DNA from: Mitsuaria chitosanitabida ATCC BAA-476 = NBRC 102408
GTDB lineage: Bacteria; Pseudomonadota; Gammaproteobacteria; Burkholderiales; Burkholderiaceae_C
Reading direction: 5' to 3'
NCBI RefSeq assembly: GCF_001598255.1
Contig: NZ_BCYP01000012.1
Coordinates: 1 to 64,000 of the forward strand
DNA: 64,000 nt
Of this stretch, positions 1 to 8,217 are shown piece after piece; position 1 is the first letter of the stretch; every line of letters starts with the position of its first letter. The notes below the pieces were generated by a model. The model saw only the letters and a program-made list of their open reading frames with translations. It searched no databases and was not told the origin of the DNA. The translations under genes and the position numbers were made by a program.

Positions 1-28
1 ATGCGCTACCAGGCTGCGCTACGCCCCG
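1..28 (-). tRNA. tRNA-Pro, 5' part only (cut by window start)
   Basis: Read on the minus strand, the first 28 nt form the 5' end of a tRNA. They give an acceptor strand CGGGGCG, TA at positions 8-9, and a D arm with GCGC / GCGC stems around the loop AGCCTGGTA. A C at position 1 with this D loop is typical of bacterial tRNA-Pro. The anticodon arm lies outside the window, so the isoacceptor cannot be read. A -10-like TACAAT lies just upstream. Identity is inferred from the 5' third only. Confidence 0.75.
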
Positions 29-40
29 ACGAAGCCTCAG

Positions 41-46
41 ATTGTA
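41..46 (-). promoter_or_regulatory. -10 hexamer TACAAT for the tRNA-Pro
   Basis: The hexamer matches TATAAT at five of six positions and lies 12 nt before the mature tRNA 5' end on the minus strand. That would give a short 5' leader for RNase P to remove. No convincing -35 element is visible. Confidence 0.45.
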
Positions 47-99
47 GCCTGGATTTCGAGCCTCTCCGATGAAGTCGTCGCGTCGGGCGGGAGCGGGTG

Positions 100-1179
100 T
101 CAGGACGCCTGTTGCGCCAGTTGCCAACCCAGCTCCGCCATCGGCTTGGCGCCCGCCGCGGCCTCGCGGGCCTGGGCGCTGGAGGCGGTGCCGTCCTCGA
201 CCCGCTTGGCGATGCCCTGCAGGATCCCGCAGATGCGGAACAGGTTGTAGGCCAGGTAGAAGTTCCAGTCCTTCATCACCGCCTGGGCGTCGCCGCGACC
301 GGTGCGTTCGCAGTAGCGGCGCACGTACTCGAGCTCGTTGGGGATGCCCAGCGGGGCCAGGTCCACGCCGCCCAGACCGCGCGCCGCGCCGCTCTTGCGG
401 ATGTGCCAGGACATGCAGTGGTAGCTGAAGTCCGCCAGCGGGTGGCCCAGCGTCGACAGCTCCCAGTCCAGCACCGCCAGCACGCGTGGCTCGGTCGGGT
501 GGAAGACCAGGTTGTCCAGCCGGTAGTCGCCGTGGACGATGGACACCTCGCGCTCGTCGCGGGCGGAGTCCGGGATGTGCGCGGGCAGCCACTCGATCAG
601 GCGATCCATGGCCTCGTTGGGGCCGGTGATCGAGGCCTGGTACTGCTTGGTCCAGCGGCCGATCTGGCGCTCGAAGTAGTTGCCCGGCTTGCCGTAGCTC
701 TCCAGCCCCGCCGCGCGGAAATCCACGCGGTGCAGCGCGGCGATCACGCGATTCATCTCTTCATAGATCGCCGAGCGCTCCGCGTTCGAGGCGTCAGGCA
801 GGGTCTGGTCCCACAGCACGCGGCCCTGCATGAACTCCATGACATAGAAGGCGCGGCCGATGACGGACTCGTCCTCGCACAGCGCCAGCATGCGCGGCAC
901 CGGCACGTCGCTGCGGGCCAGCGCCCGCATCACGGTGAACTCGCGCTCGATCGCGTGCGCGGAGGGCAGCAGCTTGGCCACGGGCGCGGGCTTGGCCCGC
1001 ATCACGTAGGTCGCGCCCGGCGTGATCAGCTTGTAGGTGGGGTTGGACTGGCCGCCCTTGAACTGCTCGATCGTCAGCGGCCCGGTGAAGCCCTCGATCT
1101 CGCGCGCCAGCCAGGCGGCCAGCGCGTCGTTGTCCATCGCCTGGGAAGGGGCGCGGGTGCCGGTGAATGCGTCGTCCAC
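100..1179 (-). CDS. Phosphotransferase family protein (APH/choline kinase fold)
   Basis: The 359-aa protein has the aminoglycoside phosphotransferase (APH) fold. The N lobe carries GGQSNPTYKL and YVMRAKP (ATP-binding Lys). The C lobe has the catalytic-loop motif HGDYRLDN and the metal-binding segment AVLDWELSTLGHPLADFSYH. This subfamily resembles the stand-alone ACAD10/11-type kinases found with acyl-CoA dehydrogenases in proteobacteria, thought to phosphorylate hydroxyacyl substrates rather than antibiotics. The substrate here is unknown. It is cytoplasmic with no signal peptide. It lies 60 bp downstream of the Crp/Fnr gene in the same direction and may share its transcript. Fold assignment is firm; a resistance function is unlikely. 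Confidence 0.85.
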   Translation of the reverse strand: MDDAFTGTRAPSQAMDNDALAAWLAREIEGFTGPLTIEQFKGGQSNPTYKLITPGATYVMRAKPAPVAKLLPSAHAIEREFTVMRALARSDVPVPRMLALCEDESVIGRAFYVMEFMQGRVLWDQTLPDASNAERSAIYEEMNRVIAALHRVDFRAAGLESYGKPGNYFERQIGRWTKQYQASITGPNEAMDRLIEWLPAHIPDSARDEREVSIVHGDYRLDNLVFHPTEPRVLAVLDWELSTLGHPLADFSYHCMSWHIRKSGAARGLGGVDLAPLGIPNELEYVRRYCERTGRGDAQAVMKDWNFYLAYNLFRICGILQGIAKRVEDGTASSAQAREAAAGAKPMAELGWQLAQQAS

Positions 1180-1239
1180 GGAGTCTCCTGGTTTGTCGTG
1201 ATTCTGGGATCGCGACTCCCGGAGGACGTCCGGGAGCGC

Positions 1240-1953
1240 TCAGCGATTGGCGATGGCCAGCAGCTTCTCTTTGCTCAACACCACCAGCCGGGTCGGCTCG
1301 ACGCGCACCGCGCCTTCGCGCTCGAAGCCCTTGAGCTCCTGGTTCACGCGCTGGCGCGAGGCGCCCAGCAACTGCGCCAGGTCTTCCTGCGCCAGTTGCA
1401 GGCCGATGCGGATCTCCTCCGTCTCGGCCCCTTGCGTCACGCCGTAGCTGCGCGCCAGCAGCAGGATCTGCTTGGCCAGGCGCGAGGCCAGTGGCCGCGT
1501 GTTCAGGTCCTCGACGACGTCGAACATCAGCCGCAGGCGCCGGCAGTTCAACCGCAGCAGCGCCTCGTACAGCTCGGTGTGGCGTTGCAGCAGGTCCTTG
1601 AAATCGGGCTTGCGGATCACCAGCAGCGTGGTCTCGCCATGCGCGCTGGCGTCGTGGGTGCGGGGCAGGCCGTCGAAGAGGGCGATGTCGCCGAACCAGA
1701 TGCCCGGCTCCACATAGGTCAGCGTCACCTGCTTGCCCGACAGCGACACCGAGCTCACCCGCACCGCGCCGCGCGCCACGCCGATCCATTCCTCGGCCGG
1801 CTCGCCGCGCACGGACATCAGCGCGCCGTCCGTCAGACGTCGCACCGTGGCGCGCGCCAGAATGTCGCTGCGCAGCGGCAGAGACAGCTTGGAGAACCAC
1901 GGCCCCGACTCGATGTTGTTGCGTTCAGAAATTGTAAGAACCGAGCTGTTCAT
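1240..1953 (-). CDS. Crp/Fnr family transcriptional regulator
   Basis: The 237-aa protein has an N-terminal cyclic-nucleotide-binding-like beta roll (about residues 20-140, with the loop FGDIALFDGLPRTHDAS) and a C-terminal winged helix with QEDLAQLLGASRQRVNQELKG as recognition helix. There is no N-terminal cysteine cluster, so it is not an oxygen-sensing Fnr. The phosphate-loop Glu of E. coli CRP is Asp here, so cAMP binding is uncertain. I chose the ATG at 1953 for a normal family length, but no Shine-Dalgarno sits directly before it. An AGGAG lies about 30 nt upstream, and an in-frame TTG at 1974 is properly spaced from it. A hairpin and a small upstream ORF occupy the gap (separate entries). 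Confidence 0.85.
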   Translation of the reverse strand: MNSSVLTISERNNIESGPWFSKLSLPLRSDILARATVRRLTDGALMSVRGEPAEEWIGVARGAVRVSSVSLSGKQVTLTYVEPGIWFGDIALFDGLPRTHDASAHGETTLLVIRKPDFKDLLQRHTELYEALLRLNCRRLRLMFDVVEDLNTRPLASRLAKQILLLARSYGVTQGAETEEIRIGLQLAQEDLAQLLGASRQRVNQELKGFEREGAVRVEPTRLVVLSKEKLLAIANR

Positions 1954-1997
1954 GCTTTGTCGCTGGCGTGACAAGCCAGCGGTCTCCTGATGTTCAT
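1950..1997 (-). other. Possible 15-codon upstream ORF overlapping the Crp/Fnr start
   Basis: An ATG at 1997 opens a 15-codon frame reading MNIRRPLACHASDKA. It ends at a TGA that overlaps the ATG of the regulator gene (ATGA). A -10-like CACAAT lies 15 nt upstream of its start. Start-stop overlap of this kind usually indicates translational coupling. It has no clear Shine-Dalgarno of its own, so the call is tentative. Confidence 0.3.
1961..1981 (-). promoter_or_regulatory. Perfect 7-bp hairpin in the Crp/Fnr leader
   Basis: CGCTGGC and GCCAGCG are perfect inverted repeats separated by 7 nt. They sit between the AGGAG motif (1983-1988 on the opposite strand) and the ATG at 1953. Folding would bring the distant Shine-Dalgarno next to the ATG, or hide the alternative TTG start, which lies in the loop. 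A DNA operator role is an alternative. Confidence 0.4.
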
Positions 1998-2012
1998 GGT
2001 TGTCGCGGCCTA

Positions 2013-2018
2013 TTGTGC
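2013..2018 (-). promoter_or_regulatory. Candidate -10 hexamer CACAAT for the Crp/Fnr gene
   Basis: CACAAT lies in the 215-bp divergent region between the regulator and the FimV-like gene, pointing left. A transcript starting about 7 nt downstream would contain the upstream ORF and the hairpin. No good -35 is seen. The 8-bp palindrome TGTGCACA at 2057-2064 in the same region could be an operator. Confidence 0.35.
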
Positions 2019-2153
2019 GGGACAGCCAGCGGGGCTGCAGGCACGTCTTGACCCCCTGTGCACATCGTCGGGCGATCCCTGATTCGAGGCGGTGCCTGCC
2101 TGGGATAGGCGAGAACGGCGCGCAACGGTCGCGGAACCGGGCGCTTTTCCGGG

Positions 2154-2181
2154 TTTCCACCGGGGACCAGCGTGCTAGAGT
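2154..2181 (+). promoter_or_regulatory. Candidate sigma-70 promoter of the FimV-like gene
   Basis: TTTCCA (2154-2159) and TAGAGT (2176-2181) are separated by 16 bp, each a four- or five-of-six match to consensus. A start near 2188 would leave a leader of about 25 nt before the ATG at 2213. Confidence 0.4.
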
Positions 2182-2212
2182 GAAACGCACGGCAACATCA
2201 ACAACAGCGGGA

Positions 2213-4336
2213 ATGAATCGAGACCTTCACGACCCGCGCGGCCTGTCGCCAGCGCTCAGCGTTCTCGTCATCGCCTGTCTTTCGGCCATGTCCACCTCGA
2301 CGTGGGCCCTCGGCGTGGGGCGTCCGCAGACGGCCTCGTCGCTGGGGCAGCCGCTGAACCTGTTCTTCCCGGTGCAGCTCGCGCCCGGCGAGACCGTCAC
2401 CCCGGAATGCGTCCGCGCCGAAGTGCTGGCGGGCGACAACCCGATCTCCGCCGGCGCGCTGCATTGGCAGCTCGAGGGCGACGGCCAGCGCGTCACCGGC
2501 GTGCGCCTGCGCAGCGCCCAGCGCATCGACGAGCCCATCGTCTCCGTCCAACTGAGCCTCGGCTGCCCCGCGCGACTGACGCGCCAGTACACCGCCTTCA
2601 TCGATCCTCCCGGCCTGAACGGCGAGGTGCTGGCCGATGCCGGCACGCCCGTGGCGCCCCCCGTCTCGGTCGCGTTGCAGGCCCAGCAGGAAAGCAATCC
2701 CGCGCCGGCCCGCGCCGCGGCGCCGAGCGGCACCGCCGCCTCGCGTCCCACGCAGGACCTGGCCCTGGCCGCCGCCGCGAGCCCCTCGACCACGGCGGCC
2801 AGCGCGCCGCCGCGCGCGCGTCGACCGGTTCGTCGCGCTTCCGAGGCAACGCCTGGCCCCACCGAGGCGGCCGCCTCCAGCAAGTCCACCCGCACCGCCG
2901 CGGCATCGGCCGCCGAGCGCCGTCCCGGCAAAGCCGCGGCCACGACGCCGCGTCTGTCGCTGGAACCGATCGAAGCCTTGTCCACCCCATCGCCCGCGCT
3001 GCTGGCCGCCGAGGCCGCCGCCAGCGCGGCGAGCGCCGCCGAGCTCGCGCAGCAGCAGATGGCGGCGATGCAGAAGCAGATCGCCGACATGCAGGCCGAG
3101 CAGAAGCGCACGCTGGCCGCGATGGCCGCCTTGCGTCAGGATCTCCAGGCCGCGCGTGAGCAGGCGGCCAACAGCGGCTCGTCCTCGTCGACCTGGGTGC
3201 TGGGGTTGAGTCTGCTGAGCCTGGCGCTGGCCGCGAGCAGCCTGCTGCTGTGGCGCAGCAACCGGGCCCAGCGGCGCGAGTCCGAGCAGCACTGGCTGAG
3301 CGATTCCCGCATCGACTCGCGGCCGGAAGCGGCGGCCGAGGCGGTGGAACCGGCCATCGGCGCCCCGCTCAGCGCGCCCGCGCCGTTCACGACACAGGTG
3401 GCGGAGAGCTCGCCGGCCGCCTTGATGTCGCATGTGGCGACCGATGGGCCGCCCGTGTCGACCGCGCCCACGACGATCCCGATGCCCCTGAGCGTCGCCG
3501 AGCCGACGCGTCCGGCGGCGCTGCCGTCCCGCCCCGCGGCACCGGCGCGTCCTCCGACGACGGCGGCCGACGACGCCTTGCAGGCGCTGGCCGCGCTTGA
3601 CGCGATGGAGCCGCTGAGCCTGCAACTGGACGGCGGTGACACGCGGCCGGCGCCGTTCTCGGCCGATCTGGGGCGCTCCGGCGGTCCGGGCGGCACCGTG
3701 ACGGTCGAGGAGCTGATCGACCTCGAGCAGCAGGTCGACTTCTTCATGGTGCTGGGCCAGGACGACGCCGCCATCGAGCTGCTCTCCTCGCGCCTGAACC
3801 ATCGCGACGCCGCCAGCGGCTTGCCCTTCCTCAAGCTGATGGAGCTCTACCAGCGCCGCGGTGATCGAGAGGCCTTTGACCGGGTCGGCGCGCGCTTCGC
3901 CGAGCAGTTCCACGCGCGATCGCCCTCGTGGAGCGACGATCTCAACGAAGGGGAGGGCCTGGAGGCGCACCCGGAGCTGATCGACCGGCTGGAGTCTGCC
4001 TGGCGCGATCCGGACGGCAGCATGAGTCTGTTGCAGGACCTGCTGTCCAAGCATCAGGAATACAGCGGCGACCTGGGCCTGCCGGCCTATCGCGACCTGC
4101 TGATGCTCTATGCCGTCGCCCGCGACCGGTCCGAGCACGAGGTGCACGGCGATTCGATCGACGTGGTGCTGCCGCTGGACGCGACCGCGCCGCCGGACAT
4201 GATGGCCACGATGGTGTGGCAATCGCCGCCGCCCGCACCGGGCACCCCGCCCCCACCGCGTCCGATGACGCAATCGGTCGACCTGGACCTGTCGCTCGTC
4301 GAGGAAGAGGAGCCCCGCGAGCCCAAGGGCCGCTGA
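2213..4336 (+). CDS. FimV-like type IV pilus / polar hub protein
   Basis: The 707-aa protein has a signal peptide ending near TWA, then the FimV N-terminal domain (LGVGRPQTASSLGQPLNL onward). A Pro/Ala-rich linker follows, then a coiled coil around residues 275-325 (AQQQMAAMQKQIADMQAEQ), a membrane helix at about 326-348, and a cytoplasmic part. The C-terminal FimV helical repeat lies near residues 497-567 (VEELIDLEQQVDFFMVLGQDD). In Pseudomonas FimV and Vibrio HubP, the periplasmic LysM binds peptidoglycan and the cytoplasmic part organises polar proteins and type IV pili. I see no LysM motif here. The ATG at 2213 places the signal peptide correctly; the frame is open further upstream. It has a divergent neighbour and no operon partners. 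Confidence 0.8.
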   Translation: MNRDLHDPRGLSPALSVLVIACLSAMSTSTWALGVGRPQTASSLGQPLNLFFPVQLAPGETVTPECVRAEVLAGDNPISAGALHWQLEGDGQRVTGVRLRSAQRIDEPIVSVQLSLGCPARLTRQYTAFIDPPGLNGEVLADAGTPVAPPVSVALQAQQESNPAPARAAAPSGTAASRPTQDLALAAAASPSTTAASAPPRARRPVRRASEATPGPTEAAASSKSTRTAAASAAERRPGKAAATTPRLSLEPIEALSTPSPALLAAEAAASAASAAELAQQQMAAMQKQIADMQAEQKRTLAAMAALRQDLQAAREQAANSGSSSSTWVLGLSLLSLALAASSLLLWRSNRAQRRESEQHWLSDSRIDSRPEAAAEAVEPAIGAPLSAPAPFTTQVAESSPAALMSHVATDGPPVSTAPTTIPMPLSVAEPTRPAALPSRPAAPARPPTTAADDALQALAALDAMEPLSLQLDGGDTRPAPFSADLGRSGGPGGTVTVEELIDLEQQVDFFMVLGQDDAAIELLSSRLNHRDAASGLPFLKLMELYQRRGDREAFDRVGARFAEQFHARSPSWSDDLNEGEGLEAHPELIDRLESAWRDPDGSMSLLQDLLSKHQEYSGDLGLPAYRDLLMLYAVARDRSEHEVHGDSIDVVLPLDATAPPDMMATMVWQSPPPAPGTPPPPRPMTQSVDLDLSLVEEEEPREPKGR

Positions 4337-4341
4337 GCTCC

Positions 4342-4360
4342 GGCCTCCCGGCGGGAGGCC
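4342..4360. terminator. Hairpin between convergent genes
   Basis: GGCCTCCC and GGGAGGCC form a perfect 8-bp stem with a 3-nt loop in the 37-bp gap between two convergent genes. There is no U tract, so it is at best a weak bidirectional terminator. Confidence 0.5.
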
Positions 4361-4373
4361 CTGGCCCGGGCGC

Positions 4374-5543
4374 TCAGATCTTCTTCAGCCGCTCCAGCGC
4401 GAGATCCAGCGTCTCGTCCTTCTTCGCGAAGCAGAAGCGGATGACCTGGGCCTCGCTGCCCTTCGAATGGAAGGCGGAGAGCGGAATCGCCGCGACGCCG
4501 ATCTCGCGCGTCAGCCACTGGCACAGCGCCATGTCGTCCATCGCGGCGAGCGGCGCCGGCAGGCCGGCGTAGTCGACGCACTGGAAGTAGCTGCCCGGAC
4601 AGGGGCGCAGCGCGAAGGCGGTGCCCGCGAGTCCCGCGCGGAAGCGGTCGCGCTTGCGCTGGTAGAAGTCGCTCAGGCCGAGGTAGGGCGCGGGATCGCG
4701 CATGTAGTTCGCCAGGCCGTGCTGCATCGCCGAGTTCACGGTGAACACGTTGTACTGGTGGACCTTGCGGAACTCCGCCATCAGCGCCGCGGGCGCCGTG
4801 ACATAGCCGACCTTCCAGCCGGTCACGTGATAGGTCTTGCCGAAGCTCGACACCACGAAGCTGCGCGCCGCCAGTTCGGGCAGGCGCGACACGCTCTGGT
4901 GCTGGTGGCCGTCGTAGACCATGTGTTCGTAGACCTCGTCGCTGAGCACCAGCACCTCGGTGCCGTCCAGCAGCTCGGCGAGCTGCCGCAGGTCCTCGGG
5001 CGTCCACACCGCGCCGCTCGGGTTGTGCGGGCTGTTGATCATCAGCACCCGCGTGCGCGGCGTCAGCGCGGCGCGGAGACGGTCGAAATCGGGGCGGAAG
5101 GTCGCCGGGTCCAGCGCCACCGGCACCATCACGCCGCCCGCCAGCGCGATGTTGGGCGCGTAGCTGTCGTAGGCGGGCTCCAGCACGATGACCTCGTCGC
5201 CCGGATGCACGACCGCCAGCAGCGCCGTCAGGATGGCCTGCGTCGCGCCGGCGGTGACGGTGATCTCGGTGTCCGGGTGATAGGCGTGGCCGTAAAGCGC
5301 CTCGATCTTGGCGGCGATGGCCTGTCGCAGCGCGGGCACGCCCGGCATCGGCGGGTACTGGTTGTGGCCGGCGCGCATCGCGGCGTTGACCGCGTCGAGC
5401 AGCGCGGGATCGCCTTCGAAGTCCGGGAAGCCCTGGCCCAGGTTGACCGCCTGATGCTGCTGCGCCAGCGCCGACATGACGCTGAAGACCGTCACGCCCA
5501 GATTCGGGAGACGGCTCGCGGGAACGGGAGTGTGAACACGCAT
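4374..5543 (-). CDS. PLP-dependent class I/II aminotransferase (methionine aminotransferase type)
   Basis: The 389-aa protein is a fold-type I aminotransferase. Visible are NLGQGFPDF near the N terminus, TAGATQAI, the NSPHNPSG loop, the LSDEVYEH PLP-contacting Asp and Tyr, and the Schiff-base Lys in SSFGKTYHVTGWK. The Arg binding the substrate carboxylate is in IRFCFAK near the C terminus. It resembles the YbdL / methionine (kynurenine) aminotransferase branch, which transaminates methionine or glutamine with 2-oxo acids in the cytoplasm. It follows cysB by 91 bp in the same direction, which suits a role in sulfur amino-acid metabolism, though co-transcription is inferred. The exact substrate cannot be set from sequence alone. 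Confidence 0.85.
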   Translation of the reverse strand: MRVHTPVPASRLPNLGVTVFSVMSALAQQHQAVNLGQGFPDFEGDPALLDAVNAAMRAGHNQYPPMPGVPALRQAIAAKIEALYGHAYHPDTEITVTAGATQAILTALLAVVHPGDEVIVLEPAYDSYAPNIALAGGVMVPVALDPATFRPDFDRLRAALTPRTRVLMINSPHNPSGAVWTPEDLRQLAELLDGTEVLVLSDEVYEHMVYDGHQHQSVSRLPELAARSFVVSSFGKTYHVTGWKVGYVTAPAALMAEFRKVHQYNVFTVNSAMQHGLANYMRDPAPYLGLSDFYQRKRDRFRAGLAGTAFALRPCPGSYFQCVDYAGLPAPLAAMDDMALCQWLTREIGVAAIPLSAFHSKGSEAQVIRFCFAKKDETLDLALERLKKI

Positions 5544-5634
5544 GGTCGAAAGCTCTTGAGGATCGACGAGATCGAAGGGATCGACGTCGAGGAGGGCGGG
5601 GTCGTGCGAGCGGGGGAGGGGGCTCGGGAAACGC

Positions 5635-6579
5635 TCAGAGATCGTAGTCGCTGGCCTCGCCGCTCATCGCGCGCTGCAGCAGCGTGCGGTTCAGGCGGTC
5701 GGACAGCAGCTCCGCGAAGCTGTAGACGTAGTTGCGCAGGTAGGCGCCGCGCTTGAAGGCGATCCGCGCGACGTTCTGGCCGAGCAGATGGCCCAGCGGA
5801 CGCGACACCAGCTCGCCGCCGGGCGGGTCCTCGCGCATGGCCATCTCGGCCACGATGCCGATGCCCAGGCCCAGCCGGACATAGGTCTTGATGACGTCGG
5901 AGTCGATCGCCTCGAGCACGATGTTGGGCGTCAGCTGACGCTGCGCGAAGGCGCGGTCGATGCGGGTGCGGCCGGTGAAGCTGGGGTGATAGGACACCAG
6001 CGGCTGCGTCGCCAGATGCTCCAGGTCGATGCGCTCGACCTGCGCCAGCGGGTGCTCGGCGCGCATCACCAGCACGTGCTGCCATTCGTAGGCGGGCAGC
6101 GTCACCAGCTCCTCGAACTGGGACAGCGACTCGGTCGCCAGTCCCACGTCGGCGGTCTCGTCGATCAGCATCTTCGCGACCTGGTCCGGGCTGCCCTGGT
6201 GCAGGCCGATGTTGACCTGCGGGAACTGCTTGCGCAGCTGCGTGACGGGACCGGGCAGCACGTAGCGCGCCTGGGTGTGGGTCGTCGCGATGGACAGCGT
6301 GCCCACGTCCTGCTTGGAGTACTCCTCGCCGATGCGCTTGAGGTTGCCCACCTCGCGCATGATGATCTCGATGGACTTGAGCACCTGGCGGCCGGGCTCG
6401 GTGATGCTGCGCAGGCGCTTGCCGTGGCGCGAGAAGATGTCGACGCCGAGCTCCTCCTCGAGCTCCAGGATGGCCTTGGACACGCCGGGCTGCGAGGTGT
6501 AGAGCGCCTTGGCGGTCTCGGTCAGGTTGAGGTTGCGGCGCGCGGCCTCTTGCACGAAGCGGAACTGGTGCAGGTTCAT
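5635..6579 (-). CDS. cysB: CysB-type LysR regulator of sulfur assimilation
   Basis: The 314-aa protein starts MNLHQFRFVQEAARRNLNLTETAKALYTSQPGVSKAI, the CysB/Cbl form of the LysR helix-turn-helix. The periplasmic-binding-like effector domain includes TTHTQARYVLP and QGSPDQVAKML, which line the ligand pocket in CysB. In enterobacteria CysB, with N-acetylserine as inducer and sulfide or thiosulfate as anti-inducer, activates sulfate uptake and reduction genes. Here it lies 7 bp downstream of a sirohydrochlorin chelatase gene, whose product makes the siroheme of sulfite reductase. That supports the sulfur assignment. The ATG at 6579 gives the standard length. Confidence 0.9.
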   Translation of the reverse strand: MNLHQFRFVQEAARRNLNLTETAKALYTSQPGVSKAILELEEELGVDIFSRHGKRLRSITEPGRQVLKSIEIIMREVGNLKRIGEEYSKQDVGTLSIATTHTQARYVLPGPVTQLRKQFPQVNIGLHQGSPDQVAKMLIDETADVGLATESLSQFEELVTLPAYEWQHVLVMRAEHPLAQVERIDLEHLATQPLVSYHPSFTGRTRIDRAFAQRQLTPNIVLEAIDSDVIKTYVRLGLGIGIVAEMAMREDPPGGELVSRPLGHLLGQNVARIAFKRGAYLRNYVYSFAELLSDRLNRTLLQRAMSGEASDYDL

Positions 6580-6586
6580 GGCGGGG

Positions 6587-7006
6587 TCACGGCGAGGAAG
6601 GGAAGGCCTGGGTGTCCAGCGGGTCGACGGGAATGCGCGCGGCCTCGACCAGATGGAGCGTCGCGGCGGCCATCGCGGCGATCACCGAACGCTGCTCGCC
6701 GATGGCGTCGTGCAGCAGGAAGAGGATGCCGGGGTGCGCGGCACGCAGCGCCTCGATCAGCGGCGGCACGTCGCGCCGCACATGACCGCTGGCGCCGAGG
6801 AACATCGGGACCACCTGGATGCGCTGGCAACCCCTCGCCGCGAGCGCGCCGGCGGCCGTCGCGATGTCGGGCGTCATCAGCTCCAGATAGGCGAGGGCGA
6901 TCGGCAGATCGGGGCGGCGCGCCTGCAATTCGGCCGCGATGGCCTGGAAGGGGGCGGCCCAGGCCGGATCCCGGGCGCCGTGGGCGAAGAGCAGCAGTCC
7001 ATCCAT
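6587..7006 (-). CDS. cbiX: Sirohydrochlorin chelatase (CbiX/SirB type)
   Basis: The 139-aa protein is a single-domain CbiX, the short class II chelatase that inserts iron (siroheme) or cobalt (cobalamin) into sirohydrochlorin. LLLFAHGARDP holds the N-terminal catalytic His. VVPMFLGASGHVRRDVPPLI corresponds to the second metal-binding His region. I chose the ATG at 7006 because AGGAGG lies 6-7 nt before it. An alternative ATG at 7060 overlaps the lptG stop (ATGA) and would add 18 residues. The neighbouring cysB and absence of cobalamin genes favour siroheme synthesis for sulfite reductase, but the metal is inferred. Confidence 0.85.
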   Translation of the reverse strand: MDGLLLFAHGARDPAWAAPFQAIAAELQARRPDLPIALAYLELMTPDIATAAGALAARGCQRIQVVPMFLGASGHVRRDVPPLIEALRAAHPGILFLLHDAIGEQRSVIAAMAAATLHLVEAARIPVDPLDTQAFPSSP

Positions 7007-7056
7007 GGCGGTTCCTCCTGAAAGCGGGCCGGCCGCGGGGTCGGCGATGGGGGACG

Positions 7057-8217
7057 TCATCGATAGCGGACCAGCCAGTAGAACGCGGCCATCGAGATGC
7101 CGAGGTAGAACAGGCTGGGGGCCGAGGCGACCAGCCACGGGGTCCAGTCGCGCAGCAGGCCCAGGTGGCCGGTGATCGCGTTCAGCACCACGAAGCTGAT
7201 GCCCAGCATGATGCCGCCGAACACCTTCACGCTGATGCCGCCGCTGCGGAAGTGCAGATAGGCGAAGGGCAGGGCCAGCGCCACCATCACCATGCAGGCG
7301 AAGGGATAGAAGGCCTTGCGCCAGAACTGGATCTCCGGCTGCGCCGACGACTGCTCCTGCGACGAGAGGTGGCGGGTGTAGCGGTAGAGCTCCAGCGTCG
7401 ACATGTTCCAGGTCGGCTGCACCGCGGCCGACACCACGCCCGAGGGCAACTGGCTCTGCCAGGTGAAGCTGGGGAGCAGGATCTCGCGCACCGTCGGGTT
7501 GTCCGACAGCTTGTCCTGCGGCGCGGCCGGGTCCTTGGGCTGCGGGGCCGCGGCGGCGGGCGCGCTCAGCGGCGTCCTCGCGCGCGACCACTGCATCAGG
7601 CTCACGTCGTTCATCTGCCAACGGCCGCTGGCGTCCACGGTCGCGTTCTTGGCCGTCAGCCGGGTCGCCATCGCGCCCTTGGCGTCGAACTCGTACACGA
7701 GCACGTCCTCCATGGTCCCGTTGGTGCGGGCCCGGCCGACGTGCACCGCATAGCTGAAGTCGCCGTCGCGGTCCTTCATCCAGGCGCCGGCCGAGTTGGA
7801 GACGCCGGTCGGCGAGGACTTCAGCAACTGGGCCTGCTTGTCCGCCCACGGGTTCACGAAGTCGCCGACCACGAAGGCCAGCACCGCGAAGCCCAGCGCC
7901 AGCGTGCTCAGCAGCGCCAGCGCGCGCTGCGGGCCCAGGCCGCCGGTGCGCAGGATGGTGAACTCGCTGGACTGCGCCAGCCGCGCCAGGCTGAAGATGG
8001 TGCCGATCAGCACCGCGATGGGCATCAGCTCGTAGAAGCGGCCCGGGAGCTTGAGCACGCAGGACCACAGCGCCAGGCCCACGCCCAGACCCAGGCGCTG
8101 GAAGCGGTCGAGGTCGTCGATGAAGTCGACGAAGAAGAACAGGGCCAGGAACCCGGCCATGACCAGGGCGAAGGAGCTCAGGATGTCGCGGTACAGCAGC
8201 CGCCGGACGGTTCTCAT
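7057..8217 (-). CDS. lptG: LPS export ABC transporter permease LptG
   Basis: The 386-aa inner-membrane protein has three N-terminal membrane helices, a periplasmic beta-jellyroll (about residues 130-290, with KNATVDASGRWQMNDV) and three C-terminal helices. This is the LptF/LptG plan. LptG pairs with LptF and the ATPase LptB2 to extract lipopolysaccharide and pass it to LptC and LptA. Its start overlaps the lptF stop by 4 bp, indicating coupled translation. A Pro/Ala-rich insert (SAPAAAAPQPKDPAAPQ) lies in the periplasmic domain. lptB and lptC are not in the window, as is usual. Confidence 0.93.
   Translation of the reverse strand: MRTVRRLLYRDILSSFALVMAGFLALFFFVDFIDDLDRFQRLGLGVGLALWSCVLKLPGRFYELMPIAVLIGTIFSLARLAQSSEFTILRTGGLGPQRALALLSTLALGFAVLAFVVGDFVNPWADKQAQLLKSSPTGVSNSAGAWMKDRDGDFSYAVHVGRARTNGTMEDVLVYEFDAKGAMATRLTAKNATVDASGRWQMNDVSLMQWSRARTPLSAPAAAAPQPKDPAAPQDKLSDNPTVREILLPSFTWQSQLPSGVVSAAVQPTWNMSTLELYRYTRHLSSQEQSSAQPEIQFWRKAFYPFACMVMVALALPFAYLHFRSGGISVKVFGGIMLGISFVVLNAITGHLGLLRDWTPWLVASAPSLFYLGISMAAFYWLVRYR

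Noticed and set aside
100-1179. Aminoglycoside resistance gene
   Set aside because: The protein has the APH fold, but its motifs match the housekeeping ACAD-associated phosphotransferases, and there is no mobile context.
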